A stretch of DNA of 64,000 nucleotides from an uncultured Eubacterium sp. (lineage in GTDB: Bacteria > Bacillota > Clostridia > Lachnospirales > Lachnospiraceae), in the NCBI GenBank assembly GCA_945939115.1, contig CAMEVC010000009.1, positions 19,929 to 83,928 of the forward strand, given 5' to 3'. Of this stretch, positions 1 through 6,990 are shown piece by piece (the first letter of the stretch is position 1; each line of letters opens with the position of its first letter). The notes below the pieces were generated by a model. The model ran no database searches. It was not told the DNA's origin and saw only the letters and a list, made by a program, of their open reading frames with translations. A program made the translations under genes and the position numbers.

Positions 1-434
1 CTTCCCATATATATTGCAAAAACTGTTATATTGGATTCAGCACACCCCCTATTCATAATATAATCTACATTTTTTTCATATAGTTTAATATCAAATTCAG
101 CATCATTCGCTCTTGCCGAATTATAACAGATCTTTAAAAGCCACCTAACCAACATATTATAATTATATTTAAAATAAATCTTCTTTGTTGATATAGATAA
201 GCATTCATTATATTTCAATATTAAATTCAAAGCATAGTCATCTAACTGCGACAATTCTCTATTATTGCAGTCTGCACATACATCTTTTACAGTTAATTCA
301 CCCTTAATAAGTCTAACAGGCGCTTTGTCTGACCATACAGACTGTTCTTCTACATTCATATGATCAATAAAACCTTTCGGAATTATATGTTCTCTTGACA
401 TTTTCCCTGTATATTCACAATATGCACACTTCAT
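1..434 (-). CDS. HNH-endonuclease-like protein, partial (3' end outside window)
   Basis: This reading frame runs off the left edge of the window, so only about 144 N-terminal residues are visible. It starts MKCAYCEYTG, followed by SREHIIPKGF and, about 35 residues later, a second CADCNN cluster. Two CxxC-type pairs bracketing an EHIIP histidine motif are the usual zinc-supported HNH nuclease arrangement. I place the start at the ATG at 434, which has a GGGGAAGG stretch about 12 bases upstream. A longer start at 503 would lie inside the terminator hairpin of the upstream gene and is less likely. It lies downstream of the helicase and DUF2290-like pair on the same strand, so the three may act together in nucleic-acid defence; that is inference. 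The catalytic assignment rests on motif spacing only. Confidence 0.65.
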   Translation of the reverse strand, partial: MKCAYCEYTGKMSREHIIPKGFIDHMNVEEQSVWSDKAPVRLIKGELTVKDVCADCNNRELSQLDDYALNLILKYNECLSISTKKIYFKYNYNMLVRWLLKICYNSARANDAEFDIKLYEKNVDYIMNRGCAESNITVFAIYMG

Positions 435-492
435 AAGTACCCATCGCCTTCCCCAAGTAATATTATCAACCAGATATTTATTTCCAACAACA

Positions 493-527
493 AATAAGAC
501 CATAGACGTTACTTTTATGGTCTTATT
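493..527 (-). terminator. Perfect 12-bp stem hairpin, probable terminator
   Basis: AATAAGACCATA at 493-504 is exactly complementary to TATGGTCTTATT at 516-527, with an 11-base loop. It lies 31 bases past the stop of the DUF2290-like gene and before the HNH-like gene. The stem is AU-rich and the following bases are only moderately U-rich, so termination may be partial. Confidence 0.6.
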
Positions 528-557
528 TATTATTGTTCTATTTGCTATTTTAGACGT

Positions 558-1220
558 TCAATCTATGCAATTTCCAAATGCCATTCTTAATTTTTTCATT
601 TCATTATCTTTAAGCAAACAATGTTTCGGAAGCCCACACTCCAATTTTACCAATTCATCATCTTCTAAATGATATATGTACTTAAAAATGAGAAACAAAA
701 ATTCTTTAGGATAGAGAAAACATTGCAATGGCATCCTCACACTTTCCTTAAACACGCCAATATGCAAGTGTACTAAAGCATGATAATAATCTTGTCTTCC
801 TAATTCTCCGTAATCAATTCTTATATAATTACTTAATCTCCTACTGAATTCTTTAGGACTAATGTCAGCATCTTCTTGCATTTCTTCTTCATCTTCCAAA
901 ATATTTTGCCTGTAATTTGGCAAAAAAGACAATGTATGTTGCAATAGTTTTCCATTATCATCAAAAATATATTGCATAGTAATTATGGAATCATCAATCA
1001 ATAAAATTGTGTACTTATCATCCCTTAAAAGTTTATCAAATATCTCTTGATAAGAGTCATATTTAATATGATCAGTTGTCTCTCCAATTTCATTTTTACT
1101 ACAATGATATTTATTAACTATATTAACAATACCAATATCATTGTCTAATGCTTGAAATTCCAAGAATTGCTGTTGAATCACATCAAAATCAGTAAGTTCA
1201 ATTTTTTGTCTTTTACTCAT
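558..1220 (-). CDS. DUF2290-like protein coupled to the helicase
   Basis: This 220-residue soluble protein has no signal peptide or membrane segment. Its C-terminal half, with the pattern RIDYGELGRQDYYHALVHLH followed by a run ending in MPLQCF and YPKEF, recalls DUF2290, a family of unknown function. I recognise it from pattern memory, not from a search. The middle is acidic (EDEEEMQEDAD near residue 110). Its start codon overlaps the helicase stop codon in an ATGAGTAA arrangement (8 bases), so the two proteins are almost certainly translationally coupled and probably act together. No catalytic residues can be pointed out. Confidence 0.6.
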   Translation of the reverse strand: MSKRQKIELTDFDVIQQQFLEFQALDNDIGIVNIVNKYHCSKNEIGETTDHIKYDSYQEIFDKLLRDDKYTILLIDDSIITMQYIFDDNGKLLQHTLSFLPNYRQNILEDEEEMQEDADISPKEFSRRLSNYIRIDYGELGRQDYYHALVHLHIGVFKESVRMPLQCFLYPKEFLFLIFKYIYHLEDDELVKLECGLPKHCLLKDNEMKKLRMAFGNCID

Positions 1221-3225
1221 CTGAATATTTTTTCAACTTTCTTATTAAATCTTCTATTGAAGTAGCTCCTACTTGTTCTTTGAGGACTTCAATTGTAACG
1301 TCTGTATTAGTTCCTACCTTCTTGTAAACATCTTCAATTGTATCCATTTTCTCAGATTCCACTTTTGCAATACTTTGCATTTCTTTCAGAACGTCAAGAG
1401 TTGGATAATCAAAATCAAGTGTATAATTTTTTTCCTTTACTTCTTCATATTCTGAACATAATGTTTCCATTACATCACCAGCAGTTCCATAAACATACGT
1501 TTTGAATTTAGCTCGTGTCATAGCTGTAAACAATCTATTCCTAGAATAAGTAAGCATACTACTCATCTTATGAGCATTGATTACAAATACTATATTAGCC
1601 TCATTGCCCTTGGCTCTAAAGATAGTCGTAAATGTTATACTGCCTTTTCTTTTAAACTTAATTGCATTATCTTTGTTTACCAAATGTACCTTATAATCAT
1701 TTTGCCCTGCAGCTCTTTTGGCTTCGTTGAAAGCATCCTTAAATTCAGAAAAATCATCTTGCAAACTCATAGAGGATAAATCAATAATTAATATGTCTTC
1801 TAATAAAACGTCTTCCTCTTCTACCAATCTAAAAATTTCTTTTGTTATTTCTTTATATTGTTCATCCGTATCAGAAACAGGATTTATTTCTACACATTCT
1901 TCTGGTTTAAACTCAATTTCCTCATTTCTTTCTAACACTACATGTTTTCCATAGCCAAGAACCCCTTCTTTTTCTTTGTAACCGACAGCTTTCCAAATAG
2001 AATAATCTTCCATCATATTTACAAGGTCAGGCGTTCCATCTTTTTTCTTTTTATATATTCCTAACCCAAGAGCATGTGCTGTTACTAGAATTTCTTTCGG
2101 TGTTCTATAACAAACACTCAAATCAATGTCTTCACAAGTTTCCTGTCCGAAAATATCTCCCTTTAATGGCATAGGATTAGTGTTATTCAGCGATTGCAAT
2201 TCATCATACGCATATATTAGTTTACCTGTGTACTTTAATGTTCTTAATGCCAATTTAAAAAAATTTAATTTAAAGTCTTGTGCTTCGTCTACAAAAATAT
2301 AGTTATATGTTTTCTTTATATTTTCTCCAGATTTTTCTAAAAGTTCTCTACATACAGCATCATATTTATCTGTTCCGCGAAGATTCATAGCTGAACGGTA
2401 TGAATGAAAATTTAAGTTATTATCCGTACAAACTTTTGAATAAAAACCTTCCATCTCACTTCCTCCCCATGAATGAAGGATGTGAATTTTACTCATATCA
2501 GGCTCTTTATACTTTTCAAAATCTTTATAATAAAGTTTAAACAATTCTTCAACATACTGTTTTAGTGATTTGGTGTAAAAAACATATGCCAAGTCCAGAT
2601 CACGATATTTAAAATGTGTATACGCCATTTTCTTAACCAGTAAAATGGTTTTTCCACTTCCTGCTAGTCCTCTTATACGCATATGATTACTAGTCTTGTT
2701 ATATATACCTTTAAACTGTTCCTGATCCAACATATTCATTGAATTATTTCGCTTCTTGATTATAGCCCCCAAAGAATTCGCCTTATCTATTTCTCTGTCA
2801 TCCGTATTATTCATTCCATATACATTCTGAATTATACCATTGACCTGTTTATATTCTTCTCGCGATAATAAATCATTTCCATTTAAAAATTCAAGTATTG
2901 CTGCTATATCTTTTAAGCAAATACATTCTAAAACTTTTTGCCCAGCAAAATACAAGTCACTAAGATTTGGACTAGACATAACAACTTGCGTAAAATGCCT
3001 TGTATATATAATTTTTTCAGCCTCTATCTCATACAAAGCAATAATCCCTTTGCGGGATACAATACACCCTTTCATAACACTTTCTTGTCTATCTAATTCT
3101 ATTAAGGGATAACCATAGTATATTGAAATGTCTTCTATTTGAAGCTTTTCTATTTCTCCTATTATTTTTTCAATACACCCAACAACCTCTGTTGATAAAT
3201 CGCAATATTCTCCAAATTTACGCAT
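1213..3225 (-). CDS. Superfamily 1 (UvrD/Rep-like) helicase/ATPase
   Basis: This protein of about 670 residues carries SF1 helicase motifs: Walker A GLAGSGKT near residue 190, a DEAQ-box FVDEAQDF near 315, a motif V-like stretch ITFTTIFRAKGNEANIVF near 545, and a motif VI-like RNRLFTAMTRAK near 575. The N-terminal 110 residues are separate and weakly resemble a NERD-type region (PLIELDRQESVMKG, then RKGIIALYE), but I see no convincing nuclease triad. Start: the ATG at 3225 has an AGAGGTG ribosome site, which is better than the GTG three codons upstream. It is the first gene of a coupled pair with the DUF2290-like gene, with an HNH-like gene behind. Role: ATP-driven DNA or RNA translocation, probably in defence (inference from the neighbourhood). 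Confidence 0.8.
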   Translation of the reverse strand: MRKFGEYCDLSTEVVGCIEKIIGEIEKLQIEDISIYYGYPLIELDRQESVMKGCIVSRKGIIALYEIEAEKIIYTRHFTQVVMSSPNLSDLYFAGQKVLECICLKDIAAILEFLNGNDLLSREEYKQVNGIIQNVYGMNNTDDREIDKANSLGAIIKKRNNSMNMLDQEQFKGIYNKTSNHMRIRGLAGSGKTILLVKKMAYTHFKYRDLDLAYVFYTKSLKQYVEELFKLYYKDFEKYKEPDMSKIHILHSWGGSEMEGFYSKVCTDNNLNFHSYRSAMNLRGTDKYDAVCRELLEKSGENIKKTYNYIFVDEAQDFKLNFFKLALRTLKYTGKLIYAYDELQSLNNTNPMPLKGDIFGQETCEDIDLSVCYRTPKEILVTAHALGLGIYKKKKDGTPDLVNMMEDYSIWKAVGYKEKEGVLGYGKHVVLERNEEIEFKPEECVEINPVSDTDEQYKEITKEIFRLVEEEDVLLEDILIIDLSSMSLQDDFSEFKDAFNEAKRAAGQNDYKVHLVNKDNAIKFKRKGSITFTTIFRAKGNEANIVFVINAHKMSSMLTYSRNRLFTAMTRAKFKTYVYGTAGDVMETLCSEYEEVKEKNYTLDFDYPTLDVLKEMQSIAKVESEKMDTIEDVYKKVGTNTDVTIEVLKEQVGATSIEDLIRKLKKYSDE

Positions 3226-3360
3226 ATTTGTCACCTCTGTAATTATTAGAATTATATCTTTAATAATGCATAATCAAATAACCCAAAATGTATTTATAGT
3301 ATATCATATAATTTAAACATTTCCGATTACTTCACCCAAACTCTTAAATTTCGTTATTTA

Positions 3361-3633
3361 TTACAATTCATAAGCCAGCCCATAACAATATCTCTCTTTG
3401 GATATGTTATGGATTAATTCAATCATATCCAATTTGGATCTTTTAACTTGCTCTGCTCTTTTAAGTGCCTCTTCATATACAAAATCATCTCCATCATTAA
3501 CAACTAGTGGTCTTATAATCTCATGCCAATGATCGTTGTCATAATCAAAAAACATAGAAATAGCATCCAACGTACATTCAGCTAATTCTTCTTTTTTACA
3601 TACATCGACAGCATTTCCATTTTTCTTTGTCAG
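3361..3633 (-). CDS. Small hypothetical protein, non-standard start
   Basis: The conserved-looking core is DAISMFFDYDND followed by HWHEIIRP, ending in YGLAYEL; it is rich in charged residues and has no signal peptide. Coding-like sequence continues upstream of the first TTG (3570), back to a stop near 3646. The only start that overlaps the preceding gene is a CTG at 3633, forming CTGA with that gene's stop, which resembles the common ATGA coupling. A TTG start at 3570 (69 residues) is the conservative alternative. No family is recognised. It is probably co-transcribed with the gene at 3630-4022. Confidence 0.4.
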   Translation of the reverse strand: MTKKNGNAVDVCKKEELAECTLDAISMFFDYDNDHWHEIIRPLVVNDGDDFVYEEALKRAEQVKRSKLDMIELIHNISKERYCYGLAYEL

Positions 3634-4022
3634 TAATTTTGAAAATCATCACCAATGCCAAAGGAAATAAATTTATATTTTCCATTAACGAGATTTTTTG
3701 TTGTAAAAACCCTTCCCCTTCTAACAGAAAATCCATCCTGCATATTAAAATATTTCTCTATATCTCCGTGTAATAATGCATTATATTCCTCTAACCTTCT
3801 TCTGTACCTTTCGCTTTTGGTTTCTTCATACTTCTTTTTTGCCATGAGAACCATAAATTCAGGTGGTTTCGCTGCATTAAACATTTTTACAATATGCTCG
3901 TCAGTTATTTTTCCATATTCTTTTTCTGGAATTTCCGCACCAAAACAATATTGCTGCATAATCTGTAGAACTTTTTCTTTTTTATACTTCTTATTACTTA
4001 CAAACAACAAAGTTCCATACAT
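3630..4022 (-). CDS. Hypothetical protein, about 130 residues
   Basis: This is a basic, soluble protein that I do not recognise. The start at 4022 (MYGTLLFVSNKKY) is chosen because AGGTGG lies directly upstream; the frame stays open for another 33 codons, but that part has no ribosome site. The middle (KKKYEETKSERYRRRLEEYN) is likely helical, and the C-terminus (GRVFTTKNLVNGKYKFISFG) likely forms strands. It is divergent from the helix-turn-helix gene at 4148, with a 20-bp palindrome between them. A role in the island is unknown. Confidence 0.55.
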   Translation of the reverse strand: MYGTLLFVSNKKYKKEKVLQIMQQYCFGAEIPEKEYGKITDEHIVKMFNAAKPPEFMVLMAKKKYEETKSERYRRRLEEYNALLHGDIEKYFNMQDGFSVRRGRVFTTKNLVNGKYKFISFGIGDDFQNY

Positions 4023-4070
4023 GAAATTCCACCACCTTTTCATTCGATTATTTATTATTAATTTTACGGT

Positions 4071-4090
4071 GTAGACACTAAAATGTCTAC
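4071..4090. promoter_or_regulatory. Palindrome between divergent genes, operator candidate
   Basis: GTAGACACTAAAATGTCTAC has 7-bp perfect arms (GTAGACA/TGTCTAC) around a 6-base centre. It sits between the genes starting at 4022 (minus) and 4148 (plus), the latter encoding a DNA-binding-type protein. An operator is therefore plausible; a transposon end is another possibility. Confidence 0.4.
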
Positions 4091-4147
4091 TGATTTTTGT
4101 ACCCTTGTGATATACTATCAATATCGAAACAGAGAGGATGATTCGTT

Positions 4148-4702
4148 ATGGGTGATGGACGCATTAATCTTGATAGAATTGCAAAAGAAGCTGAAGAACA
4201 GAAATTGCGAGAAGCTTGGAGTAAAATGACCTATGAACAGCAGCAGGCGTACTTGGCAGAACTTGAAGAAGAACAGCAAGAATCAAATAGAATGTCTGGC
4301 ATTGAGAAGGAAAATGAAAAATCCGCCGCTGATGCACTACTAAAAGCTCAATTAGGAATAGAATTCTTAAAATTAAATCACTTCCCTGTTAATCCGACAA
4401 CACTTAGCCAACATGCGGGAATCAGTCGCAGTTACATATATAAGAATAAAAAAATCAAAAGAATGATTGATAAGTGTAAGGATTATAATGCTGAGTTAAA
4501 GCGTTTGGAAACAGAAGCCAAAAAAGCAGGATTATATTCTCCGACAAATTCTAAAGATAATTCTGCTCTAAACTATCACCTACACGTAAAACTGATTGAA
4601 AGTTATGTTCATGAATATCAGACACTTAAAGCACTAAATAGATTTATGGAAGATAAAATTGCTGATGTAAAGAAACAAATTGAAGAAAAAAATAACAAGT
4701 AA
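4148..4702 (+). CDS. Helix-turn-helix protein, DUF6262/Tn554 TnpC-like
   Basis: This 184-residue protein has a Glu/Gln-rich N-terminus, a helix-turn-helix at about residues 80-105 (NPTTLSQHAGISRSYIYKNK) and a C-terminal coiled coil. The HTH followed by a coiled coil resembles the DUF6262 or TnpC-type accessory proteins of Tn554-like transposons; this is recognition by pattern only. Such proteins normally follow two tyrosine recombinases (TnpA and TnpB), and neither is present here. It may be an orphan remnant of a mobile element or a recruited regulator. GAGAGGATG lies upstream of the start ATG, and a terminator follows immediately. It is one of the few plus-strand genes in the island. Confidence 0.6.
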   Translation: MGDGRINLDRIAKEAEEQKLREAWSKMTYEQQQAYLAELEEEQQESNRMSGIEKENEKSAADALLKAQLGIEFLKLNHFPVNPTTLSQHAGISRSYIYKNKKIKRMIDKCKDYNAELKRLETEAKKAGLYSPTNSKDNSALNYHLHVKLIESYVHEYQTLKALNRFMEDKIADVKKQIEEKNNK

Positions 4703-4707
4703 TATGA

Positions 4708-4735
4708 CAGACTGGCTTCTTGCTAGTCTGTTTTT
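4708..4735 (+). terminator. Intrinsic terminator of the HTH gene
   Basis: CAGACT at 4708-4713 pairs with AGTCTG at 4725-4730, with extra GC pairing inside, followed directly by TTTTTATTTT. It lies 6 bases after the stop codon at 4702. Confidence 0.8.
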
Positions 4736-4748
4736 ATTTTCACTACTC

Positions 4749-4814
4749 TTTCTCCCTCACCTGTGTCATGTAGGGAGAAAGATAGATTTGCTTAGTGCTG
4801 GTCTTTTCAGCACT
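4749..4814. other. Two further stem-loops in the 257-bp gap
   Basis: TTTCTCCCT (4749-4757) pairs perfectly with AGGGAGAAA (4772-4780), and AGTGCTG (4794-4800) pairs with CAGCACT (4808-4814). Neither has a U-tract. They follow the terminator of the HTH gene and precede the small acidic gene. They could be transposon-end structure, a small RNA or leader structure. I see no gene in this gap. Confidence 0.4.
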
Positions 4815-4959
4815 TAGGAAATCTTGATTGAGGGTAGATGTATAAGAAAAAGAAAATAGATATTTAGGTATTATTTATTTAATATCTAATGTTGCAAAAT
4901 TCCACTATTTATGATACTATTATTATAGAACAAATGTTTGTCCAAGGGAGGGCTTGACT

Positions 4960-5226
4960 ATGAGTATTTTTATTGAAGATGACCCTAATTTTTATAGACG
5001 GAACTCTATTTTCGAGGAAGATTGCCTTGATAACGAAGAATATGACGATAATAATGAAATCGAACCTCTCTGGTGGAAAGAGCCGCCAAAGGACGAGGAA
5101 GAGCGTATAAGAGCCTATGAGGAGCATAGAATTAAATCCGAGCAAGAAGACGAAGAATATCGGGAATATTGTGAGACAATGAACCGTCTGGATGCTGTTT
5201 TCTATGGAGAGGAAGATTATATGTAA
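4960..5226 (+). CDS. Very acidic 88-residue protein
   Basis: About 31 of 88 residues are Asp or Glu against roughly 10 Lys or Arg, so the protein is strongly negatively charged. The start is the ATG at 4960, seven bases after AAGGGAGGG; a TTG two codons upstream is too close to that site. No cysteine cluster, membrane segment or known motif is visible apart from LWWKEPPKDEEE in the middle. Small acidic proteins near restriction systems are sometimes DNA mimics that inhibit nucleases, but nothing here proves it. It is an isolated gene between two terminator hairpins. Confidence 0.65.
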   Translation: MSIFIEDDPNFYRRNSIFEEDCLDNEEYDDNNEIEPLWWKEPPKDEEERIRAYEEHRIKSEQEDEEYREYCETMNRLDAVFYGEEDYM

Positions 5227-5254
5227 TCTTGTAATCACTTTAGCGCATCACCGT

Positions 5255-5291
5255 GTAAAAGGAAACAGTTTTCATAACTGCTTCCTTTTAC
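5255..5291. terminator. Bidirectional terminator between converging genes
   Basis: Sixteen-base arms at 5255-5270 and 5276-5291 pair with a single mismatch around a 5-base loop. The stem ends in AAAA/TTTT blocks. It separates the plus-strand acidic gene (stop 5226) from the minus-strand nucleosidase gene (stop 5300), so it can serve both. Confidence 0.8.
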
Positions 5292-5299
5292 ATTATTCA

Positions 5300-6532
5300 T
5301 TAATCATAAACAAAATATTCTTTTGCCAATATCTCAAAAGCTTTTGCACTTGTATAAGATGCATAATCATGATAATCATCATTTTTTCCTTGATTGGCAA
5401 AGTCACTAACAGACTTAATCGCTATAAATTTAGGTTTTGGATTTAGACCACAATATGCAGCATAATACATACCATAGATTTCCATTTCTATCCCTAAAAC
5501 ATCCCTGTCTTGATTATTGATAATATCTTCTACTATTTCTGGATCTGTCACTACTGAAGCTCCTGATGCGATTGGTCCAATTAAAAGTTTCAATTTTGTC
5601 TCTGGTTTTTTCCCATGAGTAAAGCTGTCCTGAATTGAAGCCAGAGCACTAGCATCACTTTGCAGCCTTCTGCAATACCCTAATAGCGTTGCATCAATTG
5701 ATTTCTGGTCAATGGAATTCATATGTAAATGTTCTTCTTCCTTTTTAACATCTTTTCCTGCTCTATAATCCCATGCTCTTGATGCAACGATTATGTCACC
5801 GTAATTCATCTTATCTGGTTTTGCTCCACCTGTGATACCTGTCATTACGATATATTTAGGTATAAAATTATTAATCATTTTTGTTGCTAACGAGGTTGCT
5901 GCAACCATTCCCATTTGACTTGCATTTGAAAATACTACACGTATTTTTTGTCCATCTTTTTCAAAATATCCTGTACTATAAATATCGTCGTCGTACTCAA
6001 CATTGATTTCTTTAACACCTTGCAACCCCTCAGCAATAACGTCTATTTCTTCTTTTAAAGCACATATTACTGCAATATCATAATCGTAAGCTCTACGAAT
6101 TGTAGTATTTGAAACGATTGTAATAGCCGCCTCAATCCTTGTTTTAAGTTCTTCTTCCCAATCAGTATTAGATGGATCATAATCTATTGCCGTGTGAATA
6201 GCTCCTTCTGAACTTGAAAAAATTTCAGTACTATCTTTATGCCCTGATACAGAAATAACATATCTTGGATAAAAGAAAGACATGGTTCTTGATTCTTTTA
6301 TTTCTTTTAATAATTTCATTCCACCATCAGTAAGAGTCGCACTGCATTCCGTTTGAGGAAGGTGGATATCCAAAATCATAATATCATAATTCTTTTCTCT
6401 TAACTTTCGCTTTGCCTCATTAATGTTCCCCGCAGCGGCAACTGATACTTCATCTGATATATAAGGTGTTAATACCCTATATATTTCCTGTCTCTTACTT
6501 TGTTCATCATCTACAATAAGTATATTTACCAT
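5300..6532 (-). CDS. Receiver domain fused to nucleoside phosphorylase/nucleosidase
   Basis: Residues 1-125 form a response-regulator receiver domain: acidic pocket DDE at 8-10, phospho-acceptor Asp55 in MILDIHLP, and Ser95 in YVISVSG. Residues 150-405 form a PNP_UDP_1 / MTA-SAH-nucleosidase-type domain: VICALKEEIDVI, the phosphate/ribose loop TGITGGAKPD near 231-240, GIEMEIYG with the expected catalytic-type Glu351, and SVSDFAN with Asp377. There is no DNA-binding domain, so phosphorylation probably controls an enzyme that cleaves a nucleoside or nucleotide glycosidic bond. It is the last gene of a three-gene operon, 8 bases after the stand-alone receiver. A housekeeping Pfs enzyme would lack the receiver. 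Substrate unknown. Confidence 0.85.
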   Translation of the reverse strand: MVNILIVDDEQSKRQEIYRVLTPYISDEVSVAAAGNINEAKRKLREKNYDIMILDIHLPQTECSATLTDGGMKLLKEIKESRTMSFFYPRYVISVSGHKDSTEIFSSSEGAIHTAIDYDPSNTDWEEELKTRIEAAITIVSNTTIRRAYDYDIAVICALKEEIDVIAEGLQGVKEINVEYDDDIYSTGYFEKDGQKIRVVFSNASQMGMVAATSLATKMINNFIPKYIVMTGITGGAKPDKMNYGDIIVASRAWDYRAGKDVKKEEEHLHMNSIDQKSIDATLLGYCRRLQSDASALASIQDSFTHGKKPETKLKLLIGPIASGASVVTDPEIVEDIINNQDRDVLGIEMEIYGMYYAAYCGLNPKPKFIAIKSVSDFANQGKNDDYHDYASYTSAKAFEILAKEYFVYD

Positions 6533-6540
6533 GATTCCTC

Positions 6541-6981
6541 CTATAAATCTAACGTGTCCAAAAGCGTCTCAAAATTAGCAGCCCATTCATCATCTCCATA
6601 ATATATTGTACCTTTCCATATTTGGCTAAACGAAGCTTCAAATTCTTTATTTAATGATTCCAAAGATATTTTATCATCATCAAATGTTTCAAACTGGGTA
6701 ATTACTACAACTGGAGAAAATATTTTTTTATTTAACATCCGTTTCATTATGTTTTTCCCAGCTACAGGTTTTTTATCCCCTCCACTCTCTGTACTTGTGA
6801 TGTTATAAGTTGGCAATGACATATCTAAAACTACTAAATCCCAATTATCTTCAAGAACTTTTTTCATGCCATTATTAAAAGCATATGTTTCATCCACTAT
6901 GCAATCAGGATATTTATTTTCTAGCAAGTCTCGTATTTGCTTGAGTTTATTTAAATTATCCTCTATTATCAATACTCGCAT
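6541..6981 (-). CDS. Stand-alone response-regulator receiver
   Basis: This 146-residue protein is essentially one receiver domain: IIEDN with the acidic pair at residues 7-8, phospho-acceptor Asp53 in VVLDMSLP, and VVVITQF with the conserved Thr. The insert after Asp53 (SLPTYNITSTESGGDKKPVAGKN, given here only by its ends: SLPTYN to VAGKN) is longer than in CheY-like proteins. There is no output domain, so it may act as a phosphate relay or sink, or as a docking subunit between the large ATPase upstream (9-base gap) and the receiver-nucleosidase downstream (8-base gap). Confidence 0.85.
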   Translation of the reverse strand: MRVLIIEDNLNKLKQIRDLLENKYPDCIVDETYAFNNGMKKVLEDNWDLVVLDMSLPTYNITSTESGGDKKPVAGKNIMKRMLNKKIFSPVVVITQFETFDDDKISLESLNKEFEASFSQIWKGTIYYGDDEWAANFETLLDTLDL

Positions 6982-6990
6982 GTTGCCCTC

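Noticed and set aside
1..503. Longer HNH-like protein starting at the ATG at 503
   Set aside because: That ATG lies inside a perfect hairpin and has no ribosome site; the start at 434 places the first CxxC at the usual position.
5300..6532. Housekeeping MTA/SAH nucleosidase (Pfs)
   Set aside because: The N-terminal receiver domain and the kinase/receiver operon show a regulated effector rather than the stand-alone salvage enzyme.
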